Below are positions 1-8,638 of a DNA stretch of 64,000 nt, in pieces; positions within the stretch are counted from its first letter, which is position 1, and every line of letters starts with the position of its first letter. Source of the DNA: Oceanisphaera psychrotolerans (GTDB lineage: Bacteria; Pseudomonadota; Gammaproteobacteria; Enterobacterales; Aeromonadaceae); assembly GCF_001870485.1 (NCBI RefSeq), contig NZ_MDKE01000002.1:1-64000 (forward strand), written 5' to 3'. Under the pieces are notes generated by a model, which worked only from the letters and a program-made list of their open reading frames with translations, was not told where the DNA came from and made no database searches. Made by a program: the position numbers and the translations under genes.

Positions 1-67
1 TGAAACGCACCCGCGCCGATGATAGTGTGGCAGCTGCCATGTGAAAGTAGGTCACAGTCAAACGCCT
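1..67 (+). rRNA. rrf: 5S ribosomal RNA, 3' part (5' end outside window)
   Basis: The first bases read like the second half of a gammaproteobacterial 5S rRNA: the conserved stretches GTGAAACG-like, GCGCCGATGATAGTGTGG and CATGTGAAAGTAGG occur in the right order and spacing. The 3' boundary is placed about 16 nt after GTAGG by analogy with E. coli 5S. The rest of the rrn operon lies upstream of the window. Confidence 0.85.
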
Positions 68-73
68 ATCACC

Positions 74-106
74 AAGCCCCGCTCAATGAGCGGGGCTTTT
101 TGTTTT
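74..106 (+). terminator. Rho-independent terminator of the rRNA operon
   Basis: Perfect 11-bp stem AAGCCCCGCTC / GAGCGGGGCTT (74-84 and 88-98) with an AAT loop, followed by a T-rich tract. It sits a few bases after the 5S 3' end. Confidence 0.9.
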
Positions 107-262
107 ACCTGTCTTTTATCCATTGTGGTGTCTTTTCCTCACGGGGCTAATCCGGATTTTTCTGTTTCACGCAGTTTGCTGATCGCTGTCATGGTGCCGG
201 TAAGCCGGGGTACTCTATGATGATGCTCCGGGTAGCATGAACCGTCCCTGGCTCGGTAAAGA

Positions 263-276
263 GTGATATGTATCAC
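263..276 (+). promoter_or_regulatory. FNR/CRP-type palindrome upstream of ccoG
   Basis: GTGATATGTATCAC is a perfect dyad GTGAT-N4-ATCAC that matches the FNR half-site core TGAT-N4-ATCA, and also resembles CRP (GTGA-N6-TCAC). If a class II FNR site is centred at -41.5, the start would fall near 311, with CAGAAT at 299-304 as a possible -10. Regulation by FNR would suit a cbb3 oxidase assembly gene, but the outer base (G rather than T) leaves CRP possible. Confidence 0.5.
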
Positions 277-406
277 CTTTTTATCGGGGGTTTTGCTGCA
301 GAATGCGGCATAACTCGTATTTTATCTGCAAGTTAACAAGATCCTGTTGATGGATGGTCATGCAGAAGATTCGGTCGCAGTCAGTCAGAACAACAATGTG
401 AGCATA

Positions 407-1828
407 ATGAACGATAAAAACAAGCAAATAGACATCAAGGATGTCACCGAAGCGGTGCGTTCCCACCGGCCTACCGACGAAGGTCATATCTATGTACGAG
501 CGCAAAAAGGGCAATGGCAGCAACTGCGCAAGGTGATGGGCTGGTTTTTCATGCTGTTGTTCGCAGTGGGTCCCTGGCTGAGCTGGAACGGCCGCCAGGC
601 CATCCTGATTGATGTAGAGCAGCAGCGTTTTCAGATTTTTTCCACCACCATCTGGCCACAGGATCTGACCTTGTTGGCGCTGTTGCTGATGGTGGCCGCC
701 TTCGGCCTGTTCTTTATCACTACCTTTCTCGGGAGGGTGTGGTGTGGTTACCTGTGTCCGCAGACGGTATGGACCTTTGTGTTTATCTGGTTTGAAGAAA
801 AGCTGGAAGGCAGTGCCAACAAGCGCCGCCAGCTGGACAAGTCGCCCTGGAATTTCAACAAGATATGGCGCAAGAGCGCCAAGCATGTTGCCTGGCTGAC
901 GGTGTCACTTCTGACCGGTTTTACCTTTGTTGCCTATTTTGCACCGGCCAGAGAGCTGGCGGTAGAACTGCTGACCTTTTCGACCAGCTTCTGGCTCGGC
1001 TTCTGGGTACTGTTCTTTGCGTTCTGTACTTATGGCAATGCCGGCTGGATGCGGACCATCATGTGTACCCACATCTGCCCCTATTCTCGCTTTCAGTCCG
1101 CGATGTTTGATAAAGACACCTATACCGTCAGCTATGACACCGAGCGTGGCGAGCGCCGAGGGCCTCGTCCGCGCAAGGCGGATCCCGCAAAGCTGGGGCT
1201 GGGGGATTGTATCGATTGTGATCTCTGTGTACAGGTCTGTCCGGCGGGTATCGATATTCGGGATGGTCTGCAATACGAATGTATCAACTGTGGTGCCTGT
1301 GTTGATGCCTGCGATCAGACCATGGACCGAATGGGGTATGAAAAAGGCCTGATCAGCTATACCACCGAACACAAGTTACGGCACAGAGAGACCCATGTGG
1401 CGCGACCCAAACTGATTGGGTACGGTATTGTCATGGTGTTGATGCTGGCAGCCTTTGGTTACATGGCGGCCAATATCATGCCCATGGGCATCGAGATCAT
1501 CCGGGATCGCAATCAGCTCTACCGCGAAACTTCCGAAGGGTTGGTGGAGAACACCTATACCCTGAAAATCATGAACAAGACGCTGGAGACCGAAACCTAT
1601 CGGCTCCGAGTCGAGGGGATGGATGATGTGGACTGGATAGGACCTACCGAAGTCGAGGTTCGCGGTGGTGAAGTGCTGAGCCTGCCGATCAGTCTGGCGG
1701 CTGATCCTTATCTGTTATCCACACCGGTCAAGGACATCACCTTCGTGATGAGTCACGCCGGGCTCGATGAGCACGACAGCAAGGCCATCCTGCGCAGCGA
1801 TACCAAGTTCTTCAGTCCGATTAACTGA
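407..1828 (+). CDS. ccoG: Cytochrome cbb3 oxidase accessory protein CcoG (RdxA/FixG family)
   Basis: CcoG is a membrane polyferredoxin that supports copper delivery and assembly of cbb3-type cytochrome oxidase. The 473-aa protein has an N-terminal membrane part with the CGYLCP motif, a later CTHICPYSRFQS segment, and two [4Fe-4S] clusters of the CxxCxxCxxxCP type around CIDCDLCVQVCP and CINCGACVDACD. An immunoglobulin-like C-terminal domain follows. I chose the ATG at 407 because MNDKxxxxDIKDVT lines up with the N-terminus of known CcoG proteins. An in-frame ATG at 347 would add 20 residues that do not look like the family. The gene stands alone between an rRNA operon and srkA, without ccoNOPQ beside it. 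An FNR-like site lies upstream. Confidence 0.9.
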   Translation: MNDKNKQIDIKDVTEAVRSHRPTDEGHIYVRAQKGQWQQLRKVMGWFFMLLFAVGPWLSWNGRQAILIDVEQQRFQIFSTTIWPQDLTLLALLLMVAAFGLFFITTFLGRVWCGYLCPQTVWTFVFIWFEEKLEGSANKRRQLDKSPWNFNKIWRKSAKHVAWLTVSLLTGFTFVAYFAPARELAVELLTFSTSFWLGFWVLFFAFCTYGNAGWMRTIMCTHICPYSRFQSAMFDKDTYTVSYDTERGERRGPRPRKADPAKLGLGDCIDCDLCVQVCPAGIDIRDGLQYECINCGACVDACDQTMDRMGYEKGLISYTTEHKLRHRETHVARPKLIGYGIVMVLMLAAFGYMAANIMPMGIEIIRDRNQLYRETSEGLVENTYTLKIMNKTLETETYRLRVEGMDDVDWIGPTEVEVRGGEVLSLPISLAADPYLLSTPVKDITFVMSHAGLDEHDSKAILRSDTKFFSPIN

Positions 1829-1836
1829 TATGCTCG

Positions 1837-1864
1837 GACCGCAGCCTGTCGCTGCGGTCTTTTT
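1837..1864 (+). terminator. Rho-independent terminator after ccoG
   Basis: GACCGCAGC / GCTGCGGTC 9-bp stem (1837-1845, 1851-1859), CTGTC loop, then TTTTT. The T-tract ends only about 10 bases before the srkA start, so srkA translation signals lie directly behind the terminator. Confidence 0.8.
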
Positions 1865-1874
1865 GTGGATAAAT

Positions 1875-2843
1875 ATGAATTATTACCAGCTTACCCCCGA
1901 TGTGATCGCCGATGCGCTGGTCAGTGTCGGCATTTATGTCGACTCGGGTCTCATGGCGTTGAACAGCTATGAAAACCGGGTCTACCGTTTCAAAAGCGAT
2001 ACCGACGGTATCCTGATAGCCAAGTTTTATCGCCCGGAGCGCTGGAGTCGCCAGCAGATACAGGAAGAACATGATTTTTTGTTCGCGCTGGATGATGCCG
2101 GAGTCAGGGTGGCAGTACCACTGATACGCGATGGCCATAGTGTCTTTGAGTTCGGCACCATGTTGTTCGCGGTCTGGCCGGCAGTCTCCGGTCGTCAGTT
2201 TGAAGCCGACAACCTCGATCAACTGGAAGCGCTGGGAGAGCAGCTGGGGCGGCTACACAGCGTTGGTGAACATTTTACGCTACGCCACCGGCCACAGCTG
2301 AGTACCGATGACTACCTGCTACGAGCTCGGGCTGTACTCGAACAACAGGCGCGAATACCGAATCGACTGCGGGGCGAGTTTTTTGCCCGGCTGAACGAGG
2401 TGATAGAGAGGGCAACCGGACTGTATCGGCCAGCACAGCAGCTGACCCTGCACTGCGACTGCCATGCCAGCAACATCCTGTGGCGGGACGGACTCTGGCT
2501 GCTCGACTTCGATGATTGCCGCACCGGGCCGGCGGTACAGGATTTGTGGATGATGCTCAGTGGCAGTCGTCAGGAACAATTGATGCAGCTGGACACCTTG
2601 TTGGCCGGTTACGAGACGATCCGGGAGTTCGATGCGGCAGAGCTGGCTCTCATTGAGCCACTCAGAGCCATGCGCATGGTTAATTACATGGCGTGGCTGA
2701 CGACGCGCTGGTCTGATCCCGCCTTTCCGGCCAGTTTTCCCTGGTTTAATACCGACGATTACTGGCAGCAGCAGCTTGGCGTACTGACCGAGCAATTACA
2801 GAGTCTGGAAGCACCACCATTATCCTTGACCTCCTGGAATTGA
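1875..2843 (+). CDS. srkA: Stress response kinase A (SrkA/YihE), Ser/Thr protein kinase
   Basis: The product is a 322-aa cytoplasmic kinase of the aminoglycoside-phosphotransferase-like fold, close to the 328 aa of E. coli SrkA (YihE), which counters MazEF-linked death under stress. A likely ATP-binding Lys is at residue 50 (LIAKFYRP). The catalytic loop is at 193-202 (HCDCHASNIL) and the metal-binding DFDD is at 211-214. The family normally reads HGDCHxGNIL, so Cys194 replacing Gly is slightly unusual. The ATG at 1875 aligns with E. coli; longer readings run back into ccoG. In E. coli srkA and dsbA are also neighbours, which supports both calls. Confidence 0.92.
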   Translation: MNYYQLTPDVIADALVSVGIYVDSGLMALNSYENRVYRFKSDTDGILIAKFYRPERWSRQQIQEEHDFLFALDDAGVRVAVPLIRDGHSVFEFGTMLFAVWPAVSGRQFEADNLDQLEALGEQLGRLHSVGEHFTLRHRPQLSTDDYLLRARAVLEQQARIPNRLRGEFFARLNEVIERATGLYRPAQQLTLHCDCHASNILWRDGLWLLDFDDCRTGPAVQDLWMMLSGSRQEQLMQLDTLLAGYETIREFDAAELALIEPLRAMRMVNYMAWLTTRWSDPAFPASFPWFNTDDYWQQQLGVLTEQLQSLEAPPLSLTSWN

Positions 2844-2883
2844 TTACTTAACTTGAAGCAGACTTTACTGAATGGGATCCTGT

Positions 2884-3487
2884 ATGAAACAGTTTATTTT
2901 TGCCTTTTTTACCCTGCTGCTGGCTCCGCTGGCCAATGCCGCTCCCGAGTTCAAGGAAGGGGTGGAATATACCGTGGTGAGTGAAACGGCGAGCAGCAAG
3001 CCGGAAGTGACCGAGTTTTTCTCTTATGTCTGTACACATTGCTACAGCTTTGAGCCGCTGATGAGCAAGCTGGAACAACGGCTACCCGACGCGCAGCTGA
3101 AGAAGGTGCCGGTTTCTTTCCTTGGCCGGGATATGGGTCCGGTGCTGCAACGTGCCTATGGCGCGGCGGTGCTGCTTGAGGTGGAAGATAAACTGACTCC
3201 GGTTATCTTCGATCGCATCCATCGGCAGAAAAAAAATGCCCGGCAGTCTGGATGATATCAAGGCTATCTTCGTGTCCGAGGGGGTTGAAGCAAAGGCCTT
3301 CGATGGCGTGATCAACAGCTTTGCACTCAATGGCATGGTGGCCCAGTATGATAAGGCCACCGAACGCTTCAATGTGCGCGGCACCCCCACCATAGTCGTC
3401 AAGGACAAGTATCAGCTGAACATGAGCGAAATCGGCTCGGAAGAACGGTTTTTCCGGGTAGTGGAATATCTGCTGTCAGCCGGATAA
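2884..3487 (+). pseudogene. dsbA: Thiol:disulfide interchange protein DsbA, frameshifted in an A8 run
   Basis: DsbA introduces disulfide bonds into periplasmic proteins. Residues 1-19 are a signal peptide ending LANA. The thioredoxin active site is CTHC at residues 50-53 rather than the usual CPHC. The helical insert follows, and the cis-Pro motif is GTPT. The reading frame breaks at eight consecutive A (3229-3236): the first frame stops at 3255, and the second, starting IRQ-KK-MPGSLDD, continues to 3487. Seven A would give one 200-aa protein, normal for DsbA (E. coli 208). The defect may be a sequencing error, a true mutation, or may be bypassed by slippage on the A-run. The start at 2884 follows a weak GGGATC ribosome site. 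Confidence 0.85.
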
Positions 3488-3492
3488 GCGGT

Positions 3493-3526
3493 ACCCCATG
3501 ATGCGGTTGGCGCCGCATCATGGGGT
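3493..3526. terminator. Strong hairpin between convergent dsbA and the small gene
   Basis: Perfect 14-bp stem ACCCCATGATGCGG / CCGCATCATGGGGT (3493-3506, 3513-3526) with a TTGGCG loop. There is no real T-tract on either strand, so it may act as a bidirectional terminator or RNA 3' end stabiliser. Confidence 0.6.
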
Positions 3527-3532
3527 CTGTGA

Positions 3533-3847
3533 TCATGACGAATGTCGTTTGGGCGGAATGATGGTGCGTACGTTGGAGTGACTGTCTTCCTGATAGCCAT
3601 CTTTCTGGGTCTGCCAATACTCGGTAGGCAGGTGAAAAAGATAAAACTTTTCTCTGTGGGTATCGGTGACAAATCCCATGCCTTTTAACACCAACTCGTA
3701 ATGAATATCGCTGATGAACTCATGGGTAAAACGCTGTCTGCCGGAGAGGTTGGCGATATCTTCCTTGTTCAGGTACACCCCGGTTTTTACTTCCTTGAAA
3801 CGATCATGAAGCCAGGCGGCAAACTCCTTTGCACTTTTCATCTTCAT
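3533..3847 (-). CDS. Small conserved-looking protein of unknown function
   Basis: A 104-aa soluble protein with no signal peptide and no membrane segment. It begins MKMKSAKEFAAWLHDRF and has a charged, mostly helical N-terminal half resembling a small helix-turn-helix-like domain (NKEDIANLSGRQRFTHEFISDIHYEL), then a lysine/histidine-rich tail. I do not recognise the family. The ATG at 3847 is preferred because AGAGGA stands 6 bases upstream; a TTG two codons earlier is possible. It converges on dsbA across a strong hairpin and is followed, in the same direction on the minus strand, by nothing before dsbA. Its coding character looks like the neighbours. Confidence 0.6.
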   Translation of the reverse strand: MKMKSAKEFAAWLHDRFKEVKTGVYLNKEDIANLSGRQRFTHEFISDIHYELVLKGMGFVTDTHREKFYLFHLPTEYWQTQKDGYQEDSHSNVRTIIPPKRHSS

Positions 3848-3902
3848 CCACAATCCTCTCGTTGAAAAGCAGTTAGTTAAGGTATAGCAGTTTCTTGTCG
3901 GC

Positions 3903-5414
3903 TCAGCTCTGCAGGCGCTGTAACAGCCTGTCCATGGCTCTGTAGCCTAAGGCTTCGATCAAATGATGACGACTTATCGCCGCTTCATCGGCCAGATCGG
4001 CAATGGTTCTGGCGACCCGGATCAATTTGTGCCAGGCGCGTATCGACAGCTTCATCCGGTGCAGAGCCTGCTCCAGGAATTGCGCATCCTCCTGTTTCAG
4101 CGGGCAGAACAGGTCCAGCTCGGCGGCGCTGAGGCGGGCATTGGTCTTGCCGGCACGTTGCAGTTGCCGGTTTCTGGCCGTCAGTACTCTTTTGCGTATC
4201 TCGGCCGACCCTTCGGCTTTGGGCCGTGTGCGGCTCAATTCCCCCGGGGGTAATAGCGGTATTTCTACCGACAGATCGAAGCGATCCAGAAAAGGTCCCG
4301 AGATTTTGCCGAGATAACGCAGTATCTGTTCGGAGGAGCTGCGACTGTAGCCATCGGCATAGTGGCCACAGGGGCTGGGATTCATGGCGCCAATCAACTG
4401 AAAACGGGCAGGAAACGTGACCCTGTGTGCCGCCCGGGCAATGGAGATGCTGCTGGTTTCCAGCGGTTCGCGCAAGGCATCCAGTACCCGCCGCTCAAAC
4501 TCGGTCATTTCATCGAGAAACAGCACGCCGTGATGGGCCAGAGATATTTCTCCGGGGCGGGGATAGCTGCCACCCCCCACCAGGGCCACGGCCGAAGACG
4601 AGTGATGTGGCTGACGAAAGGCCCGCAGTCGCCAGTTCTCGGGATCAAGACTCAGACCACCGATGGATCTGACGGCGGCGGCTTCGAGTGCTTCCTCTTC
4701 GCTCATCGGGGGAAGCAGCCCCGGCAAGCGGCTGGCCAGCATGCTCTTGCCAGTACCCGGTGGGCCGAGCAGCAACAGATTGTGCTCACCGGCGGCGGCA
4801 ATCTCCAAGGCTCTCTTGCCACTTTCCTGGCCGATAACATCGCAAAGATCGGTGATATAGTGGTGTTCTGCCGGAATAATCCGTTCAGGACTCGTTAATT
4901 CTCCCTGTTGTTGCAACCAGGCGGTAATGGCCAGCAGGTCAGGAGCCAGGCGGGCAGGGCAAGGATGGATAACTCCGGCTTCGGTGCCATTATCGGCGGG
5001 TAGTACCAGCAAGCGTTCATTGTCGCGCGCGGCCAGTACTGCCGGCAGGGCACCTTTAATCGGCCGCAGCGCCCCGGTCAGAGCGAGTTCGCCCAGAAAC
5101 TCCAGTTGCTCCAGTCGAGTGACGGGGATCTGTCCGGAGGCGGCAAGAATGGCCATGGCGATAGGCAAGTCGAAACGACCCCCTTCTTTGGGCAGATCGG
5201 CGGGGGCCAGGTTGACGGTGATGCGTCGGGCGGGAAACTCGAAGCCGGAATTAAGCAGGGCACTGCGCACCCGATCCCGGGCTTCCTTGACGGTGGTTTC
5301 CGGCAAACCGACGATATTGAAGGCGGGCAGACCATTGGCAAGGTGGGCTTCAACGGTGACCAGTGGTGCGGCGACGCCCAGGCTGGCGCGGGCAAAAACT
5401 ACGGCGAGTGACAT
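3903..5414 (-). CDS. comM: YifB/ComM family Mg-chelatase-like AAA+ ATPase
   Basis: This 503-aa cytoplasmic protein matches ComM/YifB (E. coli YifB 506 aa). ComM is a helicase that aids branch migration when transformed DNA recombines. It has the N-terminal Lon-protease-like ChlI domain (residues 1-165, starting MSLAVVFARASLGVAAPLVTVE), then the AAA+ core with Walker A GPPGTGKSML near residue 217, the HHSSSAVALVGGG loop, Walker B-like LFLDEMTEF, and the C-terminal Mg-chelatase helical domain. It diverges from ilvLGMEDA, as yifB does in E. coli. The ATG at 5414 is the family start. Confidence 0.93.
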   Translation of the reverse strand: MSLAVVFARASLGVAAPLVTVEAHLANGLPAFNIVGLPETTVKEARDRVRSALLNSGFEFPARRITVNLAPADLPKEGGRFDLPIAMAILAASGQIPVTRLEQLEFLGELALTGALRPIKGALPAVLAARDNERLLVLPADNGTEAGVIHPCPARLAPDLLAITAWLQQQGELTSPERIIPAEHHYITDLCDVIGQESGKRALEIAAAGEHNLLLLGPPGTGKSMLASRLPGLLPPMSEEEALEAAAVRSIGGLSLDPENWRLRAFRQPHHSSSAVALVGGGSYPRPGEISLAHHGVLFLDEMTEFERRVLDALREPLETSSISIARAAHRVTFPARFQLIGAMNPSPCGHYADGYSRSSSEQILRYLGKISGPFLDRFDLSVEIPLLPPGELSRTRPKAEGSAEIRKRVLTARNRQLQRAGKTNARLSAAELDLFCPLKQEDAQFLEQALHRMKLSIRAWHKLIRVARTIADLADEAAISRHHLIEALGYRAMDRLLQRLQS

Positions 5415-5523
5415 CCCGGTCTCCCTGATATTTTATTTTTAATAATTAACTTTTATCAGCTTTTTAAACTACCTTTTCGTTACCCCATTTGGCCGCTTTT
5501 TTTGTGTTTTTAACGATAAATTC

Positions 5524-5552
5524 TTGTCTAGTTTAGCTCATCATGCTAGTTC
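5524..5552 (+). promoter_or_regulatory. Candidate ilv operon promoter
   Basis: TTGTCT (5524-5529) and TAGTTC (5547-5552) with a 17-bp spacer and an extended TGC just before the -10. The -10 is poor. Location, about 60 bp before the leader peptide, is what makes it plausible. Confidence 0.35.
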
Positions 5553-5609
5553 TATAGGCCAGCTTGAGTCGAAGGTTACGGCTCATCACTCTATTCAATG
5601 GTCGGTGAC

Positions 5610-5702
5610 ATGAATCTGTTTGTACGTTTCGTCAGCATTATCGTGGTCCTAGTGGTGATTGTTAAATCACCTCTCGGGGCACTGTGGTCTGACGAAACGT
5701 AA
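5610..5702 (+). CDS. ilvL: ilv operon leader peptide IlvL
   Basis: A 30-codon open frame starts MNLFVRFVS and continues with an unbroken run of branched-chain codons: of codons 10-18, nine are Ile, Val or Leu (IIVVLVVIV). More Leu follow, and it ends WSDET. This is the arrangement of the E. coli ilvL leader, whose translation senses charged Ile, Leu and Val tRNAs and couples to the attenuator just downstream. The stop codon lies 22 bases before the attenuator stem. It is too short for most gene finders. Sequence differs from E. coli IlvL, but composition, length and position are decisive. Confidence 0.92.
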   Translation: MNLFVRFVSIIVVLVVIVKSPLGALWSDET

Positions 5703-5724
5703 AACAACCGGCAGACAACAACGC

Positions 5725-5760
5725 AAAACCCCCGAGTTACCACTCGGGGGTTTTTTTTTT
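5725..5760 (+). terminator. ilv attenuator terminator
   Basis: Stem AAAACCCCCGAGT / ACTCGGGGGTTTT (5725-5737, 5742-5754) with TACC loop and ten T (5751-5760). It stands between the leader peptide and ilvG, 36 bases before the ilvG start, as expected for transcription attenuation. Confidence 0.93.
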
Positions 5761-5795
5761 ACCGGCTTTGGCAGCAATACAGGGACAGCAATAAC

Positions 5796-7445
5796 ATGAA
5801 TGGCGCACAGTACATCGTTCAGACCTTAAAACAGCAGGGAGTTACCCAGATATTCGGCTATCCCGGCGGCGCCATCATGCCGCTCTATGACGCGCTCTAC
5901 GACGGTGGGGTGGAACATTTGCTGTGTCGCCACGAGCAGGCGGCTGCACTGGCTGCGGTGGGCTACGCCAGAGCCAGTGGTCAGGTGGGAGTGTGCATGG
6001 CCACTTCCGGCCCGGGGGCTACCAACCTGATCACCGGTCTGGCCGATGCCATGCTCGACTCCATCCCGCTGGTGGCCATCACCGGTCAGGTGCCGATGTC
6101 GGCTATCGGCACCGATGCCTTCCAGGAAGTCGACGTGCTGGGGATGTCCCTCTCCTGTACCAAGCACTCCTATCTGGTGGAAAATGCCGAAGATCTGGGC
6201 GGGATCATCGCCGAAGCCTTCGAAGTCGCCCGTTCCGGTCGTCCCGGTCCCGTGTTGATCGATGTGCCCAAGAATGTACAGGTTGCGCTGGTTGAACCCA
6301 GAACAACACCCGAATTCAGCACCGAACCCAATGTGCTGGACCGGCAAGCGTTGTCCCAGGCGCAGTCGATGCTGGCGTCTGCGCGTCAGCCGATACTGTA
6401 CGTTGGTGGCGGCGTGGGCATGGCCAATGCCGAGACAGAATTACGTGCTTTTGCGCGGCAAACCGGTATCCCTGCCGTAACCACGCTCAAGGGAATCGGG
6501 ACTCTGGATCCGGATGACCAGCTGTTTTTGGGCATGCTGGGCATGCACGGAACAAAAGCCGCCAATCTTGCTGTTCAGCAGAGTGATCTGCTGATTGTGG
6601 TTGGTGCCCGTTTCGACGACCGGGTTACCGGTAAACTGGACGCCTTTGCGGTGAACGCCAAGGTGATTCATCTGGACAAGGACGCCGCCGAATTCGGCAA
6701 GGTGCGTCATGCCCAGGTGGGGATCGATGCCGAATTGAGCCAGGTATTGCCGCTGCTGGGTAACGAGCCACTGGATATCGACGACTGGCGGCAGCAGTGC
6801 CAGGCGCTCAGGGCCGAGCATGGCTGGCGCTACGATCACCCGGGTGAGGCCATTTATGCGCCCCTGATGCTCAAGCAGCTGAGTGCCGCCCTGCAGGATA
6901 CCGCCATGGTGAGTTGCGATGTGGGCCAGCATCAGATGTGGGTCGCTCAGCACATGCGCTTCACCAGCCCGCGCAACCACCTGAGCAGCGCAGGATTGGG
7001 GACCATGGGCTTTGGCCTGCCGGCGGCCATCGGCGCCAAGCTGGCCCGTCCCGAACATGAATCGGTGCTGGTTTCCGGTGATGGCTCCTTCATGATGAAC
7101 GTACAGGAGCTGGGTACCCTCAAGCGCGCCCAATTGCCGGTGAAAATGGTGCTGCTCGACAATCAGCGGCTGGGTATGGTGCGTCAGTGGCAGGAACTGT
7201 TCTTCGACGGGCGCTACAGCGAAACCATCCTCACCGATAACCCCGATTTTGTGGCCATGGCCGCCGCTTTCAATATTCCGGGAGAAACCATTACCCGCAA
7301 GGAAGAGGTGGAGCCCGCCATCCAGCGCATGCTGGCGGCCGATACCGCCTACCTGTTACATGTCCGTATTTCAGAGGAAGAAAACGTCTGGCCTCTGGTG
7401 CCGCCGGGCGTTGCCAACGACCAGATGATGGAGAGCAAAGCATGA
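5796..7445 (+). CDS. ilvG: Acetolactate synthase II large subunit
   Basis: This is the catalytic subunit of acetohydroxyacid synthase, which condenses pyruvate with pyruvate or 2-ketobutyrate as the first common step of Val/Leu/Ile synthesis. It uses ThDP, FAD and Mg2+. The 549-aa length equals the intact IlvG of enteric bacteria (E. coli K-12 carries a frameshift; this copy is whole). Features seen: the ThDP glutamate in CRHEQAAA, the GYARASG and [10 protein letters not shown] segments, a central FAD-binding domain (residues about 190-330), and the C-terminal ThDP/Mg motif [12 protein letters not shown] ending in NN-type [14 protein letters not shown]. The start follows the attenuator, and the stop overlaps ilvM by ATGA (7442-7445). 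Confidence 0.96.
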   Translation: MNGAQYIVQTLKQQGVTQIFGYPGGAIMPLYDALYDGGVEHLLCRHEQAAALAAVGYARASGQVGVCMATSGPGATNLITGLADAMLDSIPLVAITGQVPMSAIGTDAFQEVDVLGMSLSCTKHSYLVENAEDLGGIIAEAFEVARSGRPGPVLIDVPKNVQVALVEPRTTPEFSTEPNVLDRQALSQAQSMLASARQPILYVGGGVGMANAETELRAFARQTGIPAVTTLKGIGTLDPDDQLFLGMLGMHGTKAANLAVQQSDLLIVVGARFDDRVTGKLDAFAVNAKVIHLDKDAAEFGKVRHAQVGIDAELSQVLPLLGNEPLDIDDWRQQCQALRAEHGWRYDHPGEAIYAPLMLKQLSAALQDTAMVSCDVGQHQMWVAQHMRFTSPRNHLSSAGLGTMGFGLPAAIGAKLARPEHESVLVSGDGSFMMNVQELGTLKRAQLPVKMVLLDNQRLGMVRQWQELFFDGRYSETILTDNPDFVAMAAAFNIPGETITRKEEVEPAIQRMLAADTAYLLHVRISEEENVWPLVPPGVANDQMMESKA

Positions 7446-7703
7446 ACCAGCACAACGTGCAGATAGAAACCCAGTTTCGCCCTGAAGTCCTCGAACGAGT
7501 ACTTCGCCTGACCCGTCATCGTGGCTTTCGGGTGGATGATATGGAAATGTCCACCTCGGTCGATTGTAAAAGCCTTAATATTAGGGTTACTGTCAGCAGT
7601 GACAGATCCATTCAGCTGTTGAGCCGCCAGCTTGAAAAGCTGATGGATGTAACCCGTGTCGAAGCGCAGGTTGTGGAGCAACGATTCAAAAAAAACGGCG
7701 TGA
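7442..7703 (+). CDS. ilvM: Acetolactate synthase II small subunit; stop lost by an A8 run, reads into ilvE
   Basis: IlvM is the regulatory/activating small subunit of the ilvG enzyme. The first 84 codons encode an ACT-like domain that lines up with E. coli IlvM ([33 protein letters not shown]). In this sequence the frame passes through eight A (7688-7695) and continues without a stop into ilvE, giving a 398-aa IlvM-IlvE reading. With seven A the frame would end KKTA-stop at 7703, giving 86 aa (E. coli 87), and the TGA would merge with the ilvE ribosome site TGAGGG. I annotate the natural gene and treat the fusion as a probable one-base insertion. Confidence 0.8.
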
Positions 7704-7714
7704 GGGAACAACCA

Positions 7715-8638
7715 ATGACGACAGCCAAATATATCTGGTTCAATGGTGATATGGTGCCCTGGGATCAGGCCCAGGTGCATGTGATGAGCCATGCGTTGCA
7801 CTACGGCTCTTCGGTGTTCGAGGGCATTCGTGCCTACAACACCCCGAAGGGCCCGATGATTTTTCGTCTGGAAGAGCATGTGCAGCGGTTGTTCGACTCC
7901 GCCAAAATCTATCGAATGAAGATCCCTTATACCCATGCCGAACTGATGGATGCCTGCCGCAAGGCGGTGAGCGAGAACGAGCTGAACAGCGCCTACCTGC
8001 GGCCACTGGTGTTTATCGGCAACGTCGGCATGGGCCTCAACGCGCCCAAAGACGTGCCCTGCGACGTGATCGTTGCCGCCATTCCCTGGGGCGCCTATCT
8101 GGGCGAGGAAGGGTTGGAGCAGGGGGTGGATGTCTGTGTGACCTCCTGGAACCGGCTGGCACCCAATACCATGCCCACCGGTGCCAAGGCCGGTGGTAAC
8201 TATCTGTCGTCCCAGTTGATCTCGGGCGAAGCCAAGCGCCATGGTTATGACGAGGGGATCTCCCTCGACGTGCATGGTCACCTGAGCGAGGGCGCGGGTG
8301 AGAACCTGTTCCTGATCAAGAACAAGGTGCTCTATACCCCGCCGGTTACCGCCTGTATCCTGCCCGGTATCACTCGCGATACCCTGATGACCCTGGCGCG
8401 TGAAGCCGGTTATCAGGTACGGGAAGAAGCCATCTCCCGCGAGGCACTGTATCTGGCCGATGAAATGTTCATGACCGGCACCGCTGCCGAGGTGACGCCG
8501 GTGCGCAGCGTAGATGGCATCACGCTGGGGGCTGGTAAACGAGGCCCGATCACCACAGAATTGCAAAAAGCCTTCTTCGGGCTGTTCGATGGCAGCACCA
8601 AGGATAAATGGGGCTGGCTGACCCCGGTGAAAGATTGA
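7715..8638 (+). CDS. ilvE: Branched-chain amino acid aminotransferase
   Basis: IlvE transfers the amino group between glutamate and the 2-keto acids of Ile, Val and Leu, the last step of their synthesis. The 307-aa fold-type IV PLP enzyme has the [16 protein letters not shown] segment (26-41), the PLP lysine at 158 (GAKAGGNY), [10 protein letters not shown] and the C-terminal [14 protein letters not shown] that binds phosphate. E. coli IlvE has 309 aa. The ATG at 7715 has GTGAGGG 10 bases upstream. Upstream codons are continuous with ilvM because of an A8 run (see ilvM); an internal start would still give native IlvE. Confidence 0.95.
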   Translation: MTTAKYIWFNGDMVPWDQAQVHVMSHALHYGSSVFEGIRAYNTPKGPMIFRLEEHVQRLFDSAKIYRMKIPYTHAELMDACRKAVSENELNSAYLRPLVFIGNVGMGLNAPKDVPCDVIVAAIPWGAYLGEEGLEQGVDVCVTSWNRLAPNTMPTGAKAGGNYLSSQLISGEAKRHGYDEGISLDVHGHLSEGAGENLFLIKNKVLYTPPVTACILPGITRDTLMTLAREAGYQVREEAISREALYLADEMFMTGTAAEVTPVRSVDGITLGAGKRGPITTELQKAFFGLFDGSTKDKWGWLTPVKD

